DNA of 64,000 nucleotides, taken from assembly GCF_004345705.1 (NCBI RefSeq), contig NZ_SLWV01000015.1, positions 15,221-79,220 on the forward strand. Direction: 5' to 3'. Shown here piece by piece: positions 8,857 through 16,881 of the stretch. The notes under the pieces were generated by a model, which was given only the letters and a program-made list of their open reading frames with translations, had not been told where the DNA came from and did not search any database. A program made the position numbers and the translations under genes. The stretch's first letter is position 1. Every line of letters begins with the position of its first letter. This stretch comes from Marinisporobacter balticus (GTDB lineage: Bacteria > Bacillota > Clostridia > Peptostreptococcales > Thermotaleaceae).

Positions 8857-10659
8857 TTAGGTTGTTACTGTCATAGGGGTATCTAGTATATTTTTCATCA
8901 TTTCCACACCTTCTTTATCTATTCTGTCAAACATCTTTATAGACCTTATAAATTCTTGGTATGCTAAATTATAATGTCCATTATTATAGTAATGCTTTGC
9001 AAGTCTTAACAAAACTTCATCGTTTTCAATGAGATTTAATAGCTGTAATGCTTTTTCAAACATTTCTGGTGTTGCTACTTTAATAATAATATCCAATAGC
9101 ATAAAAATATTATTTGCGAATTGCTTTGACTCTTCTTTATCATTACTAATGATCTCACATTCCATATCTTCCACTAAATTTTTAAAGGATTTAAAAACAA
9201 TATAATTTTTATTCTTAAAATTCTTTGCAATATGAAGTAACTTTTCAGCATTCTCCATATGATTAGAGAAAATCTCACATAAAATCATTTTATATATAGC
9301 CTGTTCATAACGGATTCCTTCTTCAATTTTTTCAAAATTTTTATAAGCTTCTTCATAATTCTTAAGGTGAAACTGGCTCATTCCTACATAATAATCTAAA
9401 TTTTGATCTGTTTTCAAAATTTCTTGTGCCTTTAAGAAATATTCAAGCGCAACACGATATTTTCTCATTCCAAAGAATATATCCCCCAGTTTCGTATATG
9501 CACCTACATTTAACCTCTCCCCAAAGAATTTCTCTAATGTAGCCTTTGTTACATCTATGGTTCTTCCTTTTTTCACTAAAATCTCAGCAATTCTATAAAG
9601 AGGCATATAAAAATTAGGCTTTGCCTTAATTGTTTCTATATAATAGTAATAAGCATCATCATAATCTCCAAGTTCAGAATGAATTTCTCCTAATGCATAA
9701 TAAGCCCTATAACCACCTACATCATTAATATTATATTGATCTAAAGGTGGCTCTCCCATCTCTATACACTTTTTAAATCCTTTAATAGCTAATGAATATT
9801 TTTTTTGTCTATGAAATAAACATGCTCTTATATACTCTAAATCTGTAAATTTAGGATAATACTGCAGTCCAGTATTTAACATTTTCAGTTCTTCATCATG
9901 CCTATGCAATTCCTCTAAAGTAATAATCATCTTTAATAATAGTTTTGGGCAATAAGCAAGATTTGGCATAAAATTTTCATATGCTTTTTTGAAACATGCA
10001 AGGGCTTTTTCAAATTTTCTAAGTCTAAGATATTCATTTCCCATATTATACAAGTGAAAATTATGATTTGGATCATTTTCTAAAAGTTTCTCTAAAATTT
10101 TCATATTTCTACTAGGTTTATCCTTTTTTATTGCAACTTTGATTAAATATCCATAATGATAAACGATTATTTTTTCTGTTTTTACCTTGTTTCCTTTAAT
10201 AGGATTTATGCTGTTATATAACTGTTCATGGATTGCGCCCATATATTTATATCCCTTATGGTTTCTTATTAATCGAATATTTAAATTGTTAACAGTTTCT
10301 AGCCCTGGTGTATTTCCAACATAACTCAATGTTTGAAAAAGAAATACATCTATGTCGCGATTATTCAATAATGAAAGAACTTTATTTTTATCAGAAGCAC
10401 TTAACTCCTCATCTGCATCCATTGTCATAATCCAATCGCCTTTTGCTTGTTCTAATGAAAAATTTTTTGCATCACTAAAATTATCATTCCACTCAAAATG
10501 AAACACTTTTGCTCCATAGCTTTTCGCTATTTTTATCGTATCATCCGTAGAACCTGTATCTACAATGATCATTTCATCTACAATATCCTTTATGCTTTCG
10601 AGACATCTTGGAAGATTATCTTCTTCATTTTTCACAATCATACATAAGCTTAATAGCAA
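8857..10659 (-). CDS. Family 2 glycosyltransferase with TPR repeats (SunS-like layout)
   Basis: Residues 1-230 are a GT-A family 2 glycosyltransferase (SLCMIVKNEE, IIVDTGSTDDT, and a metal-binding DAD at residues 81-83). The rest is a TPR array ending in the same LQLLNLIENDEVLLRLAK block as the neighbouring DNRLRE-TPR protein. The GT2-plus-TPR layout is that of peptide glycosyltransferases such as SunS and of several clostridial surface-protein glycosyltransferases. Translation starts at TTG 10659 with AAGGAGGGGG nine bases upstream. The gene follows the tandem-repeat protein by 58 bp on the same strand, which makes that Thr/Ser-containing repeat protein the obvious candidate acceptor (inference). 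Confidence 0.85.
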   Translation of the reverse strand: MLLSLCMIVKNEEDNLPRCLESIKDIVDEMIIVDTGSTDDTIKIAKSYGAKVFHFEWNDNFSDAKNFSLEQAKGDWIMTMDADEELSASDKNKVLSLLNNRDIDVFLFQTLSYVGNTPGLETVNNLNIRLIRNHKGYKYMGAIHEQLYNSINPIKGNKVKTEKIIVYHYGYLIKVAIKKDKPSRNMKILEKLLENDPNHNFHLYNMGNEYLRLRKFEKALACFKKAYENFMPNLAYCPKLLLKMIITLEELHRHDEELKMLNTGLQYYPKFTDLEYIRACLFHRQKKYSLAIKGFKKCIEMGEPPLDQYNINDVGGYRAYYALGEIHSELGDYDDAYYYYIETIKAKPNFYMPLYRIAEILVKKGRTIDVTKATLEKFFGERLNVGAYTKLGDIFFGMRKYRVALEYFLKAQEILKTDQNLDYYVGMSQFHLKNYEEAYKNFEKIEEGIRYEQAIYKMILCEIFSNHMENAEKLLHIAKNFKNKNYIVFKSFKNLVEDMECEIISNDKEESKQFANNIFMLLDIIIKVATPEMFEKALQLLNLIENDEVLLRLAKHYYNNGHYNLAYQEFIRSIKMFDRIDKEGVEMMKNILDTPMTVTT

Positions 10660-10682
10660 GTCTATCCCCCTCCTTCATATAT

Positions 10683-10709
10683 ACGGCTATCGGAATAAAT
10701 CCGATAGCC
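10683..10709 (-). other. Strong intergenic hairpin without U-tract
   Basis: GGCTATCGG and CCGATAGCC form a perfect 9-bp stem with a 7-base loop just after the repeat-protein stop and before the glycosyltransferase gene. No T run follows, so it is not a classic terminator. It may protect the 3' end of a processed, abundant upstream mRNA. Confidence 0.6.
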
Positions 10710-10717
10710 AAGTTAGG

Positions 10718-11563
10718 TTAATTATGAGAATTATAATAAACTGATGCAGTAGCGCCTCCACTGCCTGCGGTCAGGTATAATCTTGTGTATTTTAAGAATC
10801 TCTCTGGAACTAAGACAGTCGTAGAATTAGCAGTCATAACTGCACTAGTTGCATCATCTATAAAGTAACTGTTTGTAGTAGTTGGAGATATTTGCACAAT
10901 TACAGTTGCTGCTCCTGATGAAGCTATATAGTATGAATACATATTTTTTTCAGAAGTATCCATACTTAGAACTGCAGCTGATGCATCACCAGCTAAAACA
11001 ACTACACTAGATGACTCTGTATAATCATTGCTTACAATTTTAACATCTACCGTATCTGTTACGTGAGTTACCGTATGAACTGATGCTACATAATCTACTG
11101 TGTCTACGGAGCTTACATTTGCTACCTCATCTACTGTGTCTACTGAACTTACATTTGCTACCTCATCTACTGTGTCTACTGCTGCCACATAATCTACTGT
11201 GTCTACGGAGCTTACATTTACTACCTCATCTACTGTGTCTACGGAGCTTACATTTACTACCTCATCTACTGTGTCTACTGAACTTACATTTACTACCTCA
11301 TCTACTGTGTCTACTGAACTTACATTTGCTACCTCATCTACTGTGTCTACTGCTGCCACATAATCTACCGTATCTACTGCTGCTACATAATTTACTGTAT
11401 CTACAGTTGCTATATAACTGATTGTATTAATTGTGTCTAGATTACCAATCAGTATTTTACCACTAGAATCTACTGCTACAACCCTTGTAGTGGTACCATC
11501 ATTACCATATATCTCTGTTTTCAACTGCCTGGCAACATTATTGAATACAATATTATTAGGCAT
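10718..11563 (-). CDS. Tandem-repeat (DTVDEVANVSSV) protein, DUF6385-like C-terminus
   Basis: A 281-residue protein with three parts. The N-terminus (about 1-50) lacks a signal peptide. Residues about 50-165 are tandem units of two kinds, 12-residue DTVDEV(A/V)NVSSV and 9-residue DTVDYVAAV, in the order 9,9,12x4,9,12x2,9 with degenerate ends. The C-terminal 100 residues are beta-rich (SYYIASSGAATVIVQ, YFIDD, LVPERFLKYTRLYL) and resemble the end of the DNRLRE protein at 6123-6977. Each unit offers Thr and often Ser as possible O-glycan sites. Start ATG follows GGGAGGAGGAAC. It heads a set with the GT-TPR and DNRLRE-TPR genes. Probably a surface structural glycoprotein; function is inferred. 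Confidence 0.75.
   Translation of the reverse strand: MPNNIVFNNVARQLKTEIYGNDGTTTRVVAVDSSGKILIGNLDTINTISYIATVDTVNYVAAVDTVDYVAAVDTVDEVANVSSVDTVDEVVNVSSVDTVDEVVNVSSVDTVDEVVNVSSVDTVDYVAAVDTVDEVANVSSVDTVDEVANVSSVDTVDYVASVHTVTHVTDTVDVKIVSNDYTESSSVVVLAGDASAAVLSMDTSEKNMYSYYIASSGAATVIVQISPTTTNSYFIDDATSAVMTANSTTVLVPERFLKYTRLYLTAGSGGATASVYYNSHN
11060..11420 (-). repeat. 36-bp and 27-bp in-frame coding repeats
   Basis: About ten near-identical tandem units of 36 bp (12 codons) and 27 bp (9 codons) inside the repeat-protein gene. Copies differ mainly at synonymous or Ala/Val positions, so they look recently amplified. All lengths are multiples of three, so copy-number change would alter protein length without frameshift. 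Confidence 0.92.
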
Positions 11564-11600
11564 TTTGTTCCTCCTCCCTCGATTTTTTCTAGATTAGAAG

Positions 11601-11628
11601 TTGTCTCCTTAATCCTAATTTATATTAT
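11601..11628 (+). promoter_or_regulatory. Candidate sigma-A promoter of the rfb operon
   Basis: TTGTCT (11601-11606), 16-bp spacer, TATTAT (11623-11628), upstream of rfbA on the plus strand. Each hexamer departs from consensus, so support is moderate. The palindrome at 11644-11659 would lie just past the transcription start. Confidence 0.35.
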
Positions 11629-11647
11629 GTTAATTTAATACAAGTGT
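11621..11647 (-). promoter_or_regulatory. Candidate sigma-K-like promoter of repeat-protein gene
   Basis: Read on the minus strand: AC at 11647-11646, 16-bp spacer, then CATAATATA at 11629-11621, matching AC-N16-CATAnnnTA. It lies about 60 bp upstream of the repeat-protein start codon. It fits a late mother-cell gene but is a short motif in AT-rich DNA. Confidence 0.4.
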
Positions 11648-11659
11648 TCCAAAGAACAC
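11644..11659. promoter_or_regulatory. Palindrome GTGTTC-CAAA-GAACAC, operator candidate
   Basis: A perfect 6-bp inverted repeat with a 4-base centre, located between the divergent repeat-protein and rfbA genes. Its AAGTGTTC half also occurs at 23291-23298 upstream of the radical SAM gene, next to another GAAC. Confidence 0.4.
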
Positions 11660-11734
11660 ACAAAAAAATATACTGTATTAGAGAACAAATAAAAAAGTTT
11701 TTAGATCAATAGATAACTAGGAGGAGATGTCGTA

Positions 11735-12484
11735 ATGAAAGGCATAATCTTGGCAGGAGGAACTGGGTCAAGACTTTATCCCTTAACCAAAGTTACCAAT
11801 AAACATTTACTACCAGTAGGAAAATATCCTATGATTCTTTATTTGATTGCTAAGATGAGACAGGCAGGAATAATAGATATTATGATTATCTCTGGAAAAG
11901 AGCATATGGGAGCAGTGGTAAATCTATTAGGTAGTGGCTATGAATATGGAGTCAATTTTACCTTTCGAATACAGGATCAACCTGGTGGAATCGCTCAGGC
12001 TTTAGGTTTATGCGAAGAGTTTGTTAATGATGATAAATGTATCGTAATGCTTGGTGACAACGTTTTTGAAGATAATATCAATCAATATGTTGAAAATTTT
12101 GAAGGCCAAAAAAAAGGAGCAAAAATATTAATCAAACAAGTCAATGATCCTACAAGGTATGGCGTTGCAGCGCTAAAAGGTAATAAAATCATAGGTATTG
12201 AAGAAAAACCCAAAACCCCCAAAAGCAATTATTGTGTTACAGGAATATATATGTATGATCATAGTGTATTTAACGTCATTAAAACCTTAAAACCTTCTAA
12301 TAGAGGTGAACTAGAGATCACAGATGTAAACAATTGGTATATAAAAGATAATTCCCTCACCTATGATATTTTAAATGGATGGTGGACTGATGCAGGAACT
12401 TTTCATTCTCTACTAAATGCAAATATATTGACCCAAGATATAGATTTAGCGCATATATTGAATAGAGAATATAAAAAAGAGTAG
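11735..12484 (+). CDS. rfbA: Glucose-1-phosphate thymidylyltransferase, short form
   Basis: This enzyme joins glucose-1-phosphate and dTTP to give dTDP-glucose, the first step of dTDP-L-rhamnose synthesis. The nucleotide-binding start (MKGIILAGGTGSRLYPLT, then NKHLLPVG) is intact. LGDN near residue 105, an EEKP motif and WTDAGT near the end are typical. At 249 residues it belongs to the short class, like SpsI of the B. subtilis spore-coat polysaccharide operon, and not the 290-residue RmlA class with a C-terminal allosteric extension. It heads an operon with rfbD, rfbB, rfbC and glycosyltransferases. AGGAGGAGA precedes the ATG. Confidence 0.93.
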   Translation: MKGIILAGGTGSRLYPLTKVTNKHLLPVGKYPMILYLIAKMRQAGIIDIMIISGKEHMGAVVNLLGSGYEYGVNFTFRIQDQPGGIAQALGLCEEFVNDDKCIVMLGDNVFEDNINQYVENFEGQKKGAKILIKQVNDPTRYGVAALKGNKIIGIEEKPKTPKSNYCVTGIYMYDHSVFNVIKTLKPSNRGELEITDVNNWYIKDNSLTYDILNGWWTDAGTFHSLLNANILTQDIDLAHILNREYKKE

Positions 12485-12495
12485 GTGAAGTTTCT

Positions 12496-13377
12496 ATGAA
12501 AATATTGATTACAGGAAGAAATGGTCAACTTGGAAGTGCCATTATAAAACTATTTAATGAAAAAGAGTGTCCATTAGGTAAACTTGATAAAAACTATTTT
12601 TATTCACAAGTAAGTGGTGTAGGTAAAGATACATTAGATATAACTTCTTTAGAAAATGTTAAAGATTATTTCATGAAATTCAGACCTGATATAGTGATAA
12701 ATACAGCAGCATACACAAATGTAGATGGATGTGAGTCAAATATCGATTTGGCATTTCAAGTAAATGCTTTAGGTCCTAAAAACTTGGCAATAGCATGTGA
12801 AGAAATAAAAGCAAAACTCATTCATATCTCTACAGATTACGTTTTTGATGGACAAAACAAGGTTCCTTATAGAGAATTTGACTTACCCAGCCCTATCAAT
12901 ATTTATGGAAAATCAAAATATTTCGGTGAAGAATATGTAAAGCAGTTTTGTTCTAAGTATTTTATCCTTCGAACAGGTTGGCTTTATGGATACACTGGAA
13001 AAAATTTTGTAAAAACAATACTAAAAGTTTCAAAAGAAAAAAGTTCTCTTGAAGTTATAAATGATCAGATAGGAAGTCCAACAAATGCAGAAGATTTGGT
13101 CTATCATATTTTGGAATTAGCACTGACTGACGAATATGGTATTTATCATTGTACGGGTAATAGTGAATGTAGCTGGTATGAATTTGCAAAAGCGATCATT
13201 CAATATGCTCATATAGATTGTAAGATCCATCCAATATCTTCTTATGCCTATAAAAATATTGCAAAAAGGCCACCTTACTCATCACTAGATCCTATGATGC
13301 TAAGATGTACCATTGGAGATAAAATGAGACATTGGCAACATGCATTAAAAGATTTTATCAATACGCTTTCATTATAG
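12496..13377 (+). CDS. rfbD: dTDP-4-dehydrorhamnose reductase
   Basis: A 293-residue NADPH-dependent short-chain dehydrogenase that performs the last step to dTDP-L-rhamnose. Residues 1-20 hold the Rossmann motif ILITGRNGQLGSAI, and the catalytic YGKSK (Tyr-x3-Lys) is near residue 138, preceded by the HISTDYVFDG block typical of RmlD. It lies 11 bp after rfbA with AGGTGAAG as ribosome site. Length is normal. Activity depends on the products of rfbB and rfbC just downstream. Confidence 0.94.
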   Translation: MKILITGRNGQLGSAIIKLFNEKECPLGKLDKNYFYSQVSGVGKDTLDITSLENVKDYFMKFRPDIVINTAAYTNVDGCESNIDLAFQVNALGPKNLAIACEEIKAKLIHISTDYVFDGQNKVPYREFDLPSPINIYGKSKYFGEEYVKQFCSKYFILRTGWLYGYTGKNFVKTILKVSKEKSSLEVINDQIGSPTNAEDLVYHILELALTDEYGIYHCTGNSECSWYEFAKAIIQYAHIDCKIHPISSYAYKNIAKRPPYSSLDPMMLRCTIGDKMRHWQHALKDFINTLSL

Positions 13378-13386
13378 GAGGATGCT

Positions 13387-14448
13387 ATGAAAACTTATTT
13401 GATTACAGGTGGAGCCGGATTTATTGGCTTAAATTTTATTATGTTTATGTTTGAAAAATATAAACATATCAAAATCATCAATGTAGATAAATTAACTTAC
13501 GCTGGAAATTTAGAAAATCTTAAAAAAGTAGAAAATCACCCTCATTACAAGTTTGTAAAAGCTGACATATGTGATGAAAAAGCCATTCAAAGTTTATTTA
13601 GGGAAAATGATATCGATTATGTAATAAACTTTGCAGCCGAATCTCATGTAGATAGAAGCATTAAAGATCCTACCGTTTTTGTTAAAACCAATATATTAGG
13701 CACTATAAATCTATTAAATTGTTCAAAAACTGCATGGGAAACAATAAATGGATTTAAAAAAGGAAAGAAATTTCTACAAGTCTCTACAGATGAAGTATAT
13801 GGTTCATTAGAAAGTACTGGATATTTTACAGAAACTTCCCCCCTAGATCCTCACAGTCCTTATGCTTCAAGTAAAGCATCAGCTGATCTAATGGTTAAAG
13901 CATATTTTGATACCTATAAAATGCCTGTAAATATTACTAGATGTTCAAATAACTATGGTCCATATCAATTTCCAGAAAAGCTAATACCTCTTATGATTCA
14001 TAATTGCTTAAATAAAAAAAGCTTACCCATTTATGGTGATGGCTTAAATGTTAGAGACTGGCTTTATGTAAAAGATCACTGTAAAGCAATAGATATGGTT
14101 GTTAATAATAGTAAACCAGGAGAAGTCTATAATATTGGTGCCCATAACGAAAAAACGAATATTTATATTGTAAAAACAATTATCCAATATATCAACAACA
14201 ACATTGATCCTACAGTAACACAAAAACTTATAAAATATGTAGCCGATAGAAAAGGACATGACAGAAGGTATGCAATAGATCCTACTAAGATAAAAAATAG
14301 ATTAGGTTGGAAGCCAGAAACAAGTTTTGAAGAAGGAATCAATCAAACAATTAAGTGGTATTTAGAGAATAAAGCTTGGCTTGATCATATAACTAATGGA
14401 AAATATCAAAATTACTATCAAAAAATGTATAGAAATCTAGGTGAGTAA
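13387..14448 (+). CDS. rfbB: dTDP-glucose 4,6-dehydratase
   Basis: A 353-residue extended SDR enzyme converting dTDP-glucose to dTDP-4-keto-6-deoxyglucose. It shows GGAGFIGLNF at the N-terminus, STDEVYG near residue 140, the catalytic YASSK, and the NNYGPYQFPEKLIP and RDWLYVKDHC blocks of RmlB. It lies 9 bp after rfbD with AGGAGGATGCT in front. All expected residues are present. Confidence 0.95.
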   Translation: MKTYLITGGAGFIGLNFIMFMFEKYKHIKIINVDKLTYAGNLENLKKVENHPHYKFVKADICDEKAIQSLFRENDIDYVINFAAESHVDRSIKDPTVFVKTNILGTINLLNCSKTAWETINGFKKGKKFLQVSTDEVYGSLESTGYFTETSPLDPHSPYASSKASADLMVKAYFDTYKMPVNITRCSNNYGPYQFPEKLIPLMIHNCLNKKSLPIYGDGLNVRDWLYVKDHCKAIDMVVNNSKPGEVYNIGAHNEKTNIYIVKTIIQYINNNIDPTVTQKLIKYVADRKGHDRRYAIDPTKIKNRLGWKPETSFEEGINQTIKWYLENKAWLDHITNGKYQNYYQKMYRNLGE

Positions 14449-14450
14449 AA

Positions 14451-15038
14451 ATGGAAAAGTTTAAATTTATTAAAACCCCCATAGAAGGATTATACATTAT
14501 TGAGCAAAAAGTCTTTGAAGACAAAAGAGGCTATTTCATGGAAACTTACAATTATCACGAATTTAAAGAAGCAGGACTTGATATGCTGTTTGTTCAGGAT
14601 AATCAATCACAATCACAAAAAGGTGTCCTTAGAGGACTTCACTGTCAAAAAAACTACCCTCAAGGAAAATTAGTGCGAGTAATCAAAGGTGAAGTTTTTG
14701 ATGTAGCAGTAGACCTAAGAAAAACTTCTAAAACCTTTGGAAAATATTGTGGATATATTCTAAGTGCTAAAAACAAAAGGCAGTTTTATATCCCAAAAGG
14801 TTTTGCCCATGGATTTTTAGTCCTTTCAACTGAAGCAGAGTTTGTATACAAATGTACTGATTTTTATCATCCTGAAGATGAACATGGAATTATCTGGAAT
14901 GATCCAGATATAAACATTCACTGGCCACTAGATCATATTGATAAAATTATATTATCTGACAAAGACACACATTGGATAGGCTTTAAAGAATATAAGAAAA
15001 TATATTATCTCGAAATAGGAGGTGAAAATGAATGTTAA
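14451..15038 (+). CDS. rfbC: dTDP-4-dehydrorhamnose 3,5-epimerase
   Basis: A 195-residue RmlC-type cupin that epimerises dTDP-4-keto-6-deoxyglucose at C3 and C5. Signature segments are FVQDNQSQSQKGVLRGLHCQ-like (split here by positions about 50-70), VFDVAVDLR and the PKGFAHGF motif. It starts 2 bp after the rfbB stop and its end overlaps the next glycosyltransferase by 7 bp, which shows tight co-translation and completes the four-gene rhamnose set. Confidence 0.94.
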   Translation: MEKFKFIKTPIEGLYIIEQKVFEDKRGYFMETYNYHEFKEAGLDMLFVQDNQSQSQKGVLRGLHCQKNYPQGKLVRVIKGEVFDVAVDLRKTSKTFGKYCGYILSAKNKRQFYIPKGFAHGFLVLSTEAEFVYKCTDFYHPEDEHGIIWNDPDINIHWPLDHIDKIILSDKDTHWIGFKEYKKIYYLEIGGENEC

Positions 15039-16825
15039 ATAATAGAAAAATATGTTTCATCATCTGTGTAAATGATGAAAAAATATACAAAGAAGCATTA
15101 TTATATATTAAAAACTTAAATGTCCCTGAAGGTTATCAAGTAGATACTTTATGTATTAAAAATGTAGGAAATATCGGGAAAGCATATAATCAAGCTATAC
15201 AAGATTCAAACGCCAAATATAAAATTTATATGCATGAAGATGTATTTATAATTAATAAACATTTTATAAAGGATTTTGTCAATATCTTTGAAAAAAATGA
15301 GAAAATCGGAATGCTCGGCGTAGTAGGTTCAAAAAAAATCCCCGTCAACGGAATATGGGAAGAGTCTACTGATAAGTATGGAAAAGTATACAATAGCCAT
15401 ACTGAAAAAATGAAACTACTGGAGTTTCATGAAGTATCAAATGAATATGAAAATGTAAAAACACTAGATGGTCTACTGATGATCACCCAATATGACATTC
15501 CATGGCGAGAAGACATTTTTGATGATTGTTATTTTTATGATCTTTCCCAATGTGTTGAGTTTACTAAATCAGAGTATGATGTTGCTGTTGCAAAACAAAC
15601 CCAACCGTGGTGTATGCATGACTCTGAAATCTTTACTATTAATGATCACTATGAATATTATCGGAAACTTTTCTTAGATCAGTATTTAACAGAATATTCG
15701 CCCAAATATAATATAAAGCAGAATACGGAATTAAAATTCGTTACATTGTTTCCAGAATGTGATAATGTACATTTAATTAAAGATGTAGGAATGATTCCAT
15801 ATATAATGCATAAATATTTTGGCTATAACTCAAGCGTCGCCACCTATGAAAATTCTAAATTCCCTTTTTTAGATAAAGAAGTTAAAGGACTAAAACTAGA
15901 TTATATAACAAGATATACTAGCAATTCAAATCTAGATGGCTATGTGTATTTAGTTCAAAATGCAAAAAATATAGATGTATTGCAGCTTTTTCATTTGATT
16001 CCTAGAACATTAAATTGGATTAATATCTATAAACATATAAATCCAAAAGGCAAAGTTTATTTAAAATTAGATGAAAATGTGAGAATTAAAAACAACAATT
16101 TCAATGACATTTTCAACGAAACAAATGTTAATATCCTGAAACAATGTGATTTGATTAGTGTAGAAACAAAAGACTTATATGCGTATATAAATAAAAAATG
16201 GCCTATTAAAGTAGCCTACATTCCTAATGGCTTTTTTGCTCACGATTATAAAAACAAAATGCATATTAACTATGAAGAAAAAGAAAATGTGATCTGTACG
16301 GTTGGTCGAATTGGAAATTATTTTAAAGCTACAGAAATTTTGATGGAGGCTTTTAAGATTGTAAGTATTCATATTCCAAATTGGAAGCTAAAAATAGTAG
16401 GTCCCATAGAAAAAGACTTTAAACCTTATATCGAAAAATTTTTTAGAGAAAATCCACAGTTAATCGATCAAATAATATTTACTGGAACAATAGTAGATAG
16501 AGAAAAAGTAAAAAAGGAATATGAAAATGCAAAAATATTTTGTTTAACGTCAAGGCTCGAATCATTTGCTATTGTACTAGTGGAAGCTATCAGTTCAGGA
16601 TGTTATATCATCACTTCAAATATTCCATCTGCAAATGATATTACAAACAACAAAAAATTTGGAGATCTATTCAAAATAGATAATATTAAGGAGTTATCAC
16701 AATGCATAATGAATGCTTGTCGCAATGAAGAAAAATTAAAAAGCGTTTGTTGTGAAGTACAAGATTATGCTTATGACAAATTTAATTGGGTCAAAATATG
16801 TGCAAAGATTGACAAATTATTATAG
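15032..16825 (+). CDS. Two-domain glycosyltransferase (GT2-like + GT4)
   Basis: A 597-residue cytosolic protein. Residues 1-225 form a GT2-like domain of the PF13712 kind (KICFIICVNDE, YMHEDVFI, PWREDIFDDCYFYD), nearly the same as the first domain of the protein at 18549-19979. Residues about 240-597 form a GT4-type domain with ICTVGRIG near 417 and a catalytic ESFAIVLVE (E-x7-E) near 515. Two linked sugar additions by one protein are likely. AGGAGGTGA inside the rfbC end is its ribosome site, so translation is coupled to rfbC. Acceptor and donor are unknown; dTDP-rhamnose is the local candidate. Confidence 0.85.
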   Translation: MLNNRKICFIICVNDEKIYKEALLYIKNLNVPEGYQVDTLCIKNVGNIGKAYNQAIQDSNAKYKIYMHEDVFIINKHFIKDFVNIFEKNEKIGMLGVVGSKKIPVNGIWEESTDKYGKVYNSHTEKMKLLEFHEVSNEYENVKTLDGLLMITQYDIPWREDIFDDCYFYDLSQCVEFTKSEYDVAVAKQTQPWCMHDSEIFTINDHYEYYRKLFLDQYLTEYSPKYNIKQNTELKFVTLFPECDNVHLIKDVGMIPYIMHKYFGYNSSVATYENSKFPFLDKEVKGLKLDYITRYTSNSNLDGYVYLVQNAKNIDVLQLFHLIPRTLNWINIYKHINPKGKVYLKLDENVRIKNNNFNDIFNETNVNILKQCDLISVETKDLYAYINKKWPIKVAYIPNGFFAHDYKNKMHINYEEKENVICTVGRIGNYFKATEILMEAFKIVSIHIPNWKLKIVGPIEKDFKPYIEKFFRENPQLIDQIIFTGTIVDREKVKKEYENAKIFCLTSRLESFAIVLVEAISSGCYIITSNIPSANDITNNKKFGDLFKIDNIKELSQCIMNACRNEEKLKSVCCEVQDYAYDKFNWVKICAKIDKLL

Positions 16826-16881
16826 TGAATTTTTTTGATATCCATTCATTTACAAAATATTTTCAGAAGGAATGATGAACC

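Noticed and set aside
11060..11420. Possible CRISPR-like repeat array
   Set aside because: Repeats are directly contiguous without unique spacers, have lengths of 27 and 36 bp that keep the reading frame, and lie inside a gene with a strong ribosome site.
11083..11421. Plus-strand Leu/His-rich 112-residue ORF (LHLLPHLLCLL repeats)
   Set aside because: It is the antisense reading of the minus-strand DTVDEV repeats; no ribosome site and no plausible protein family.
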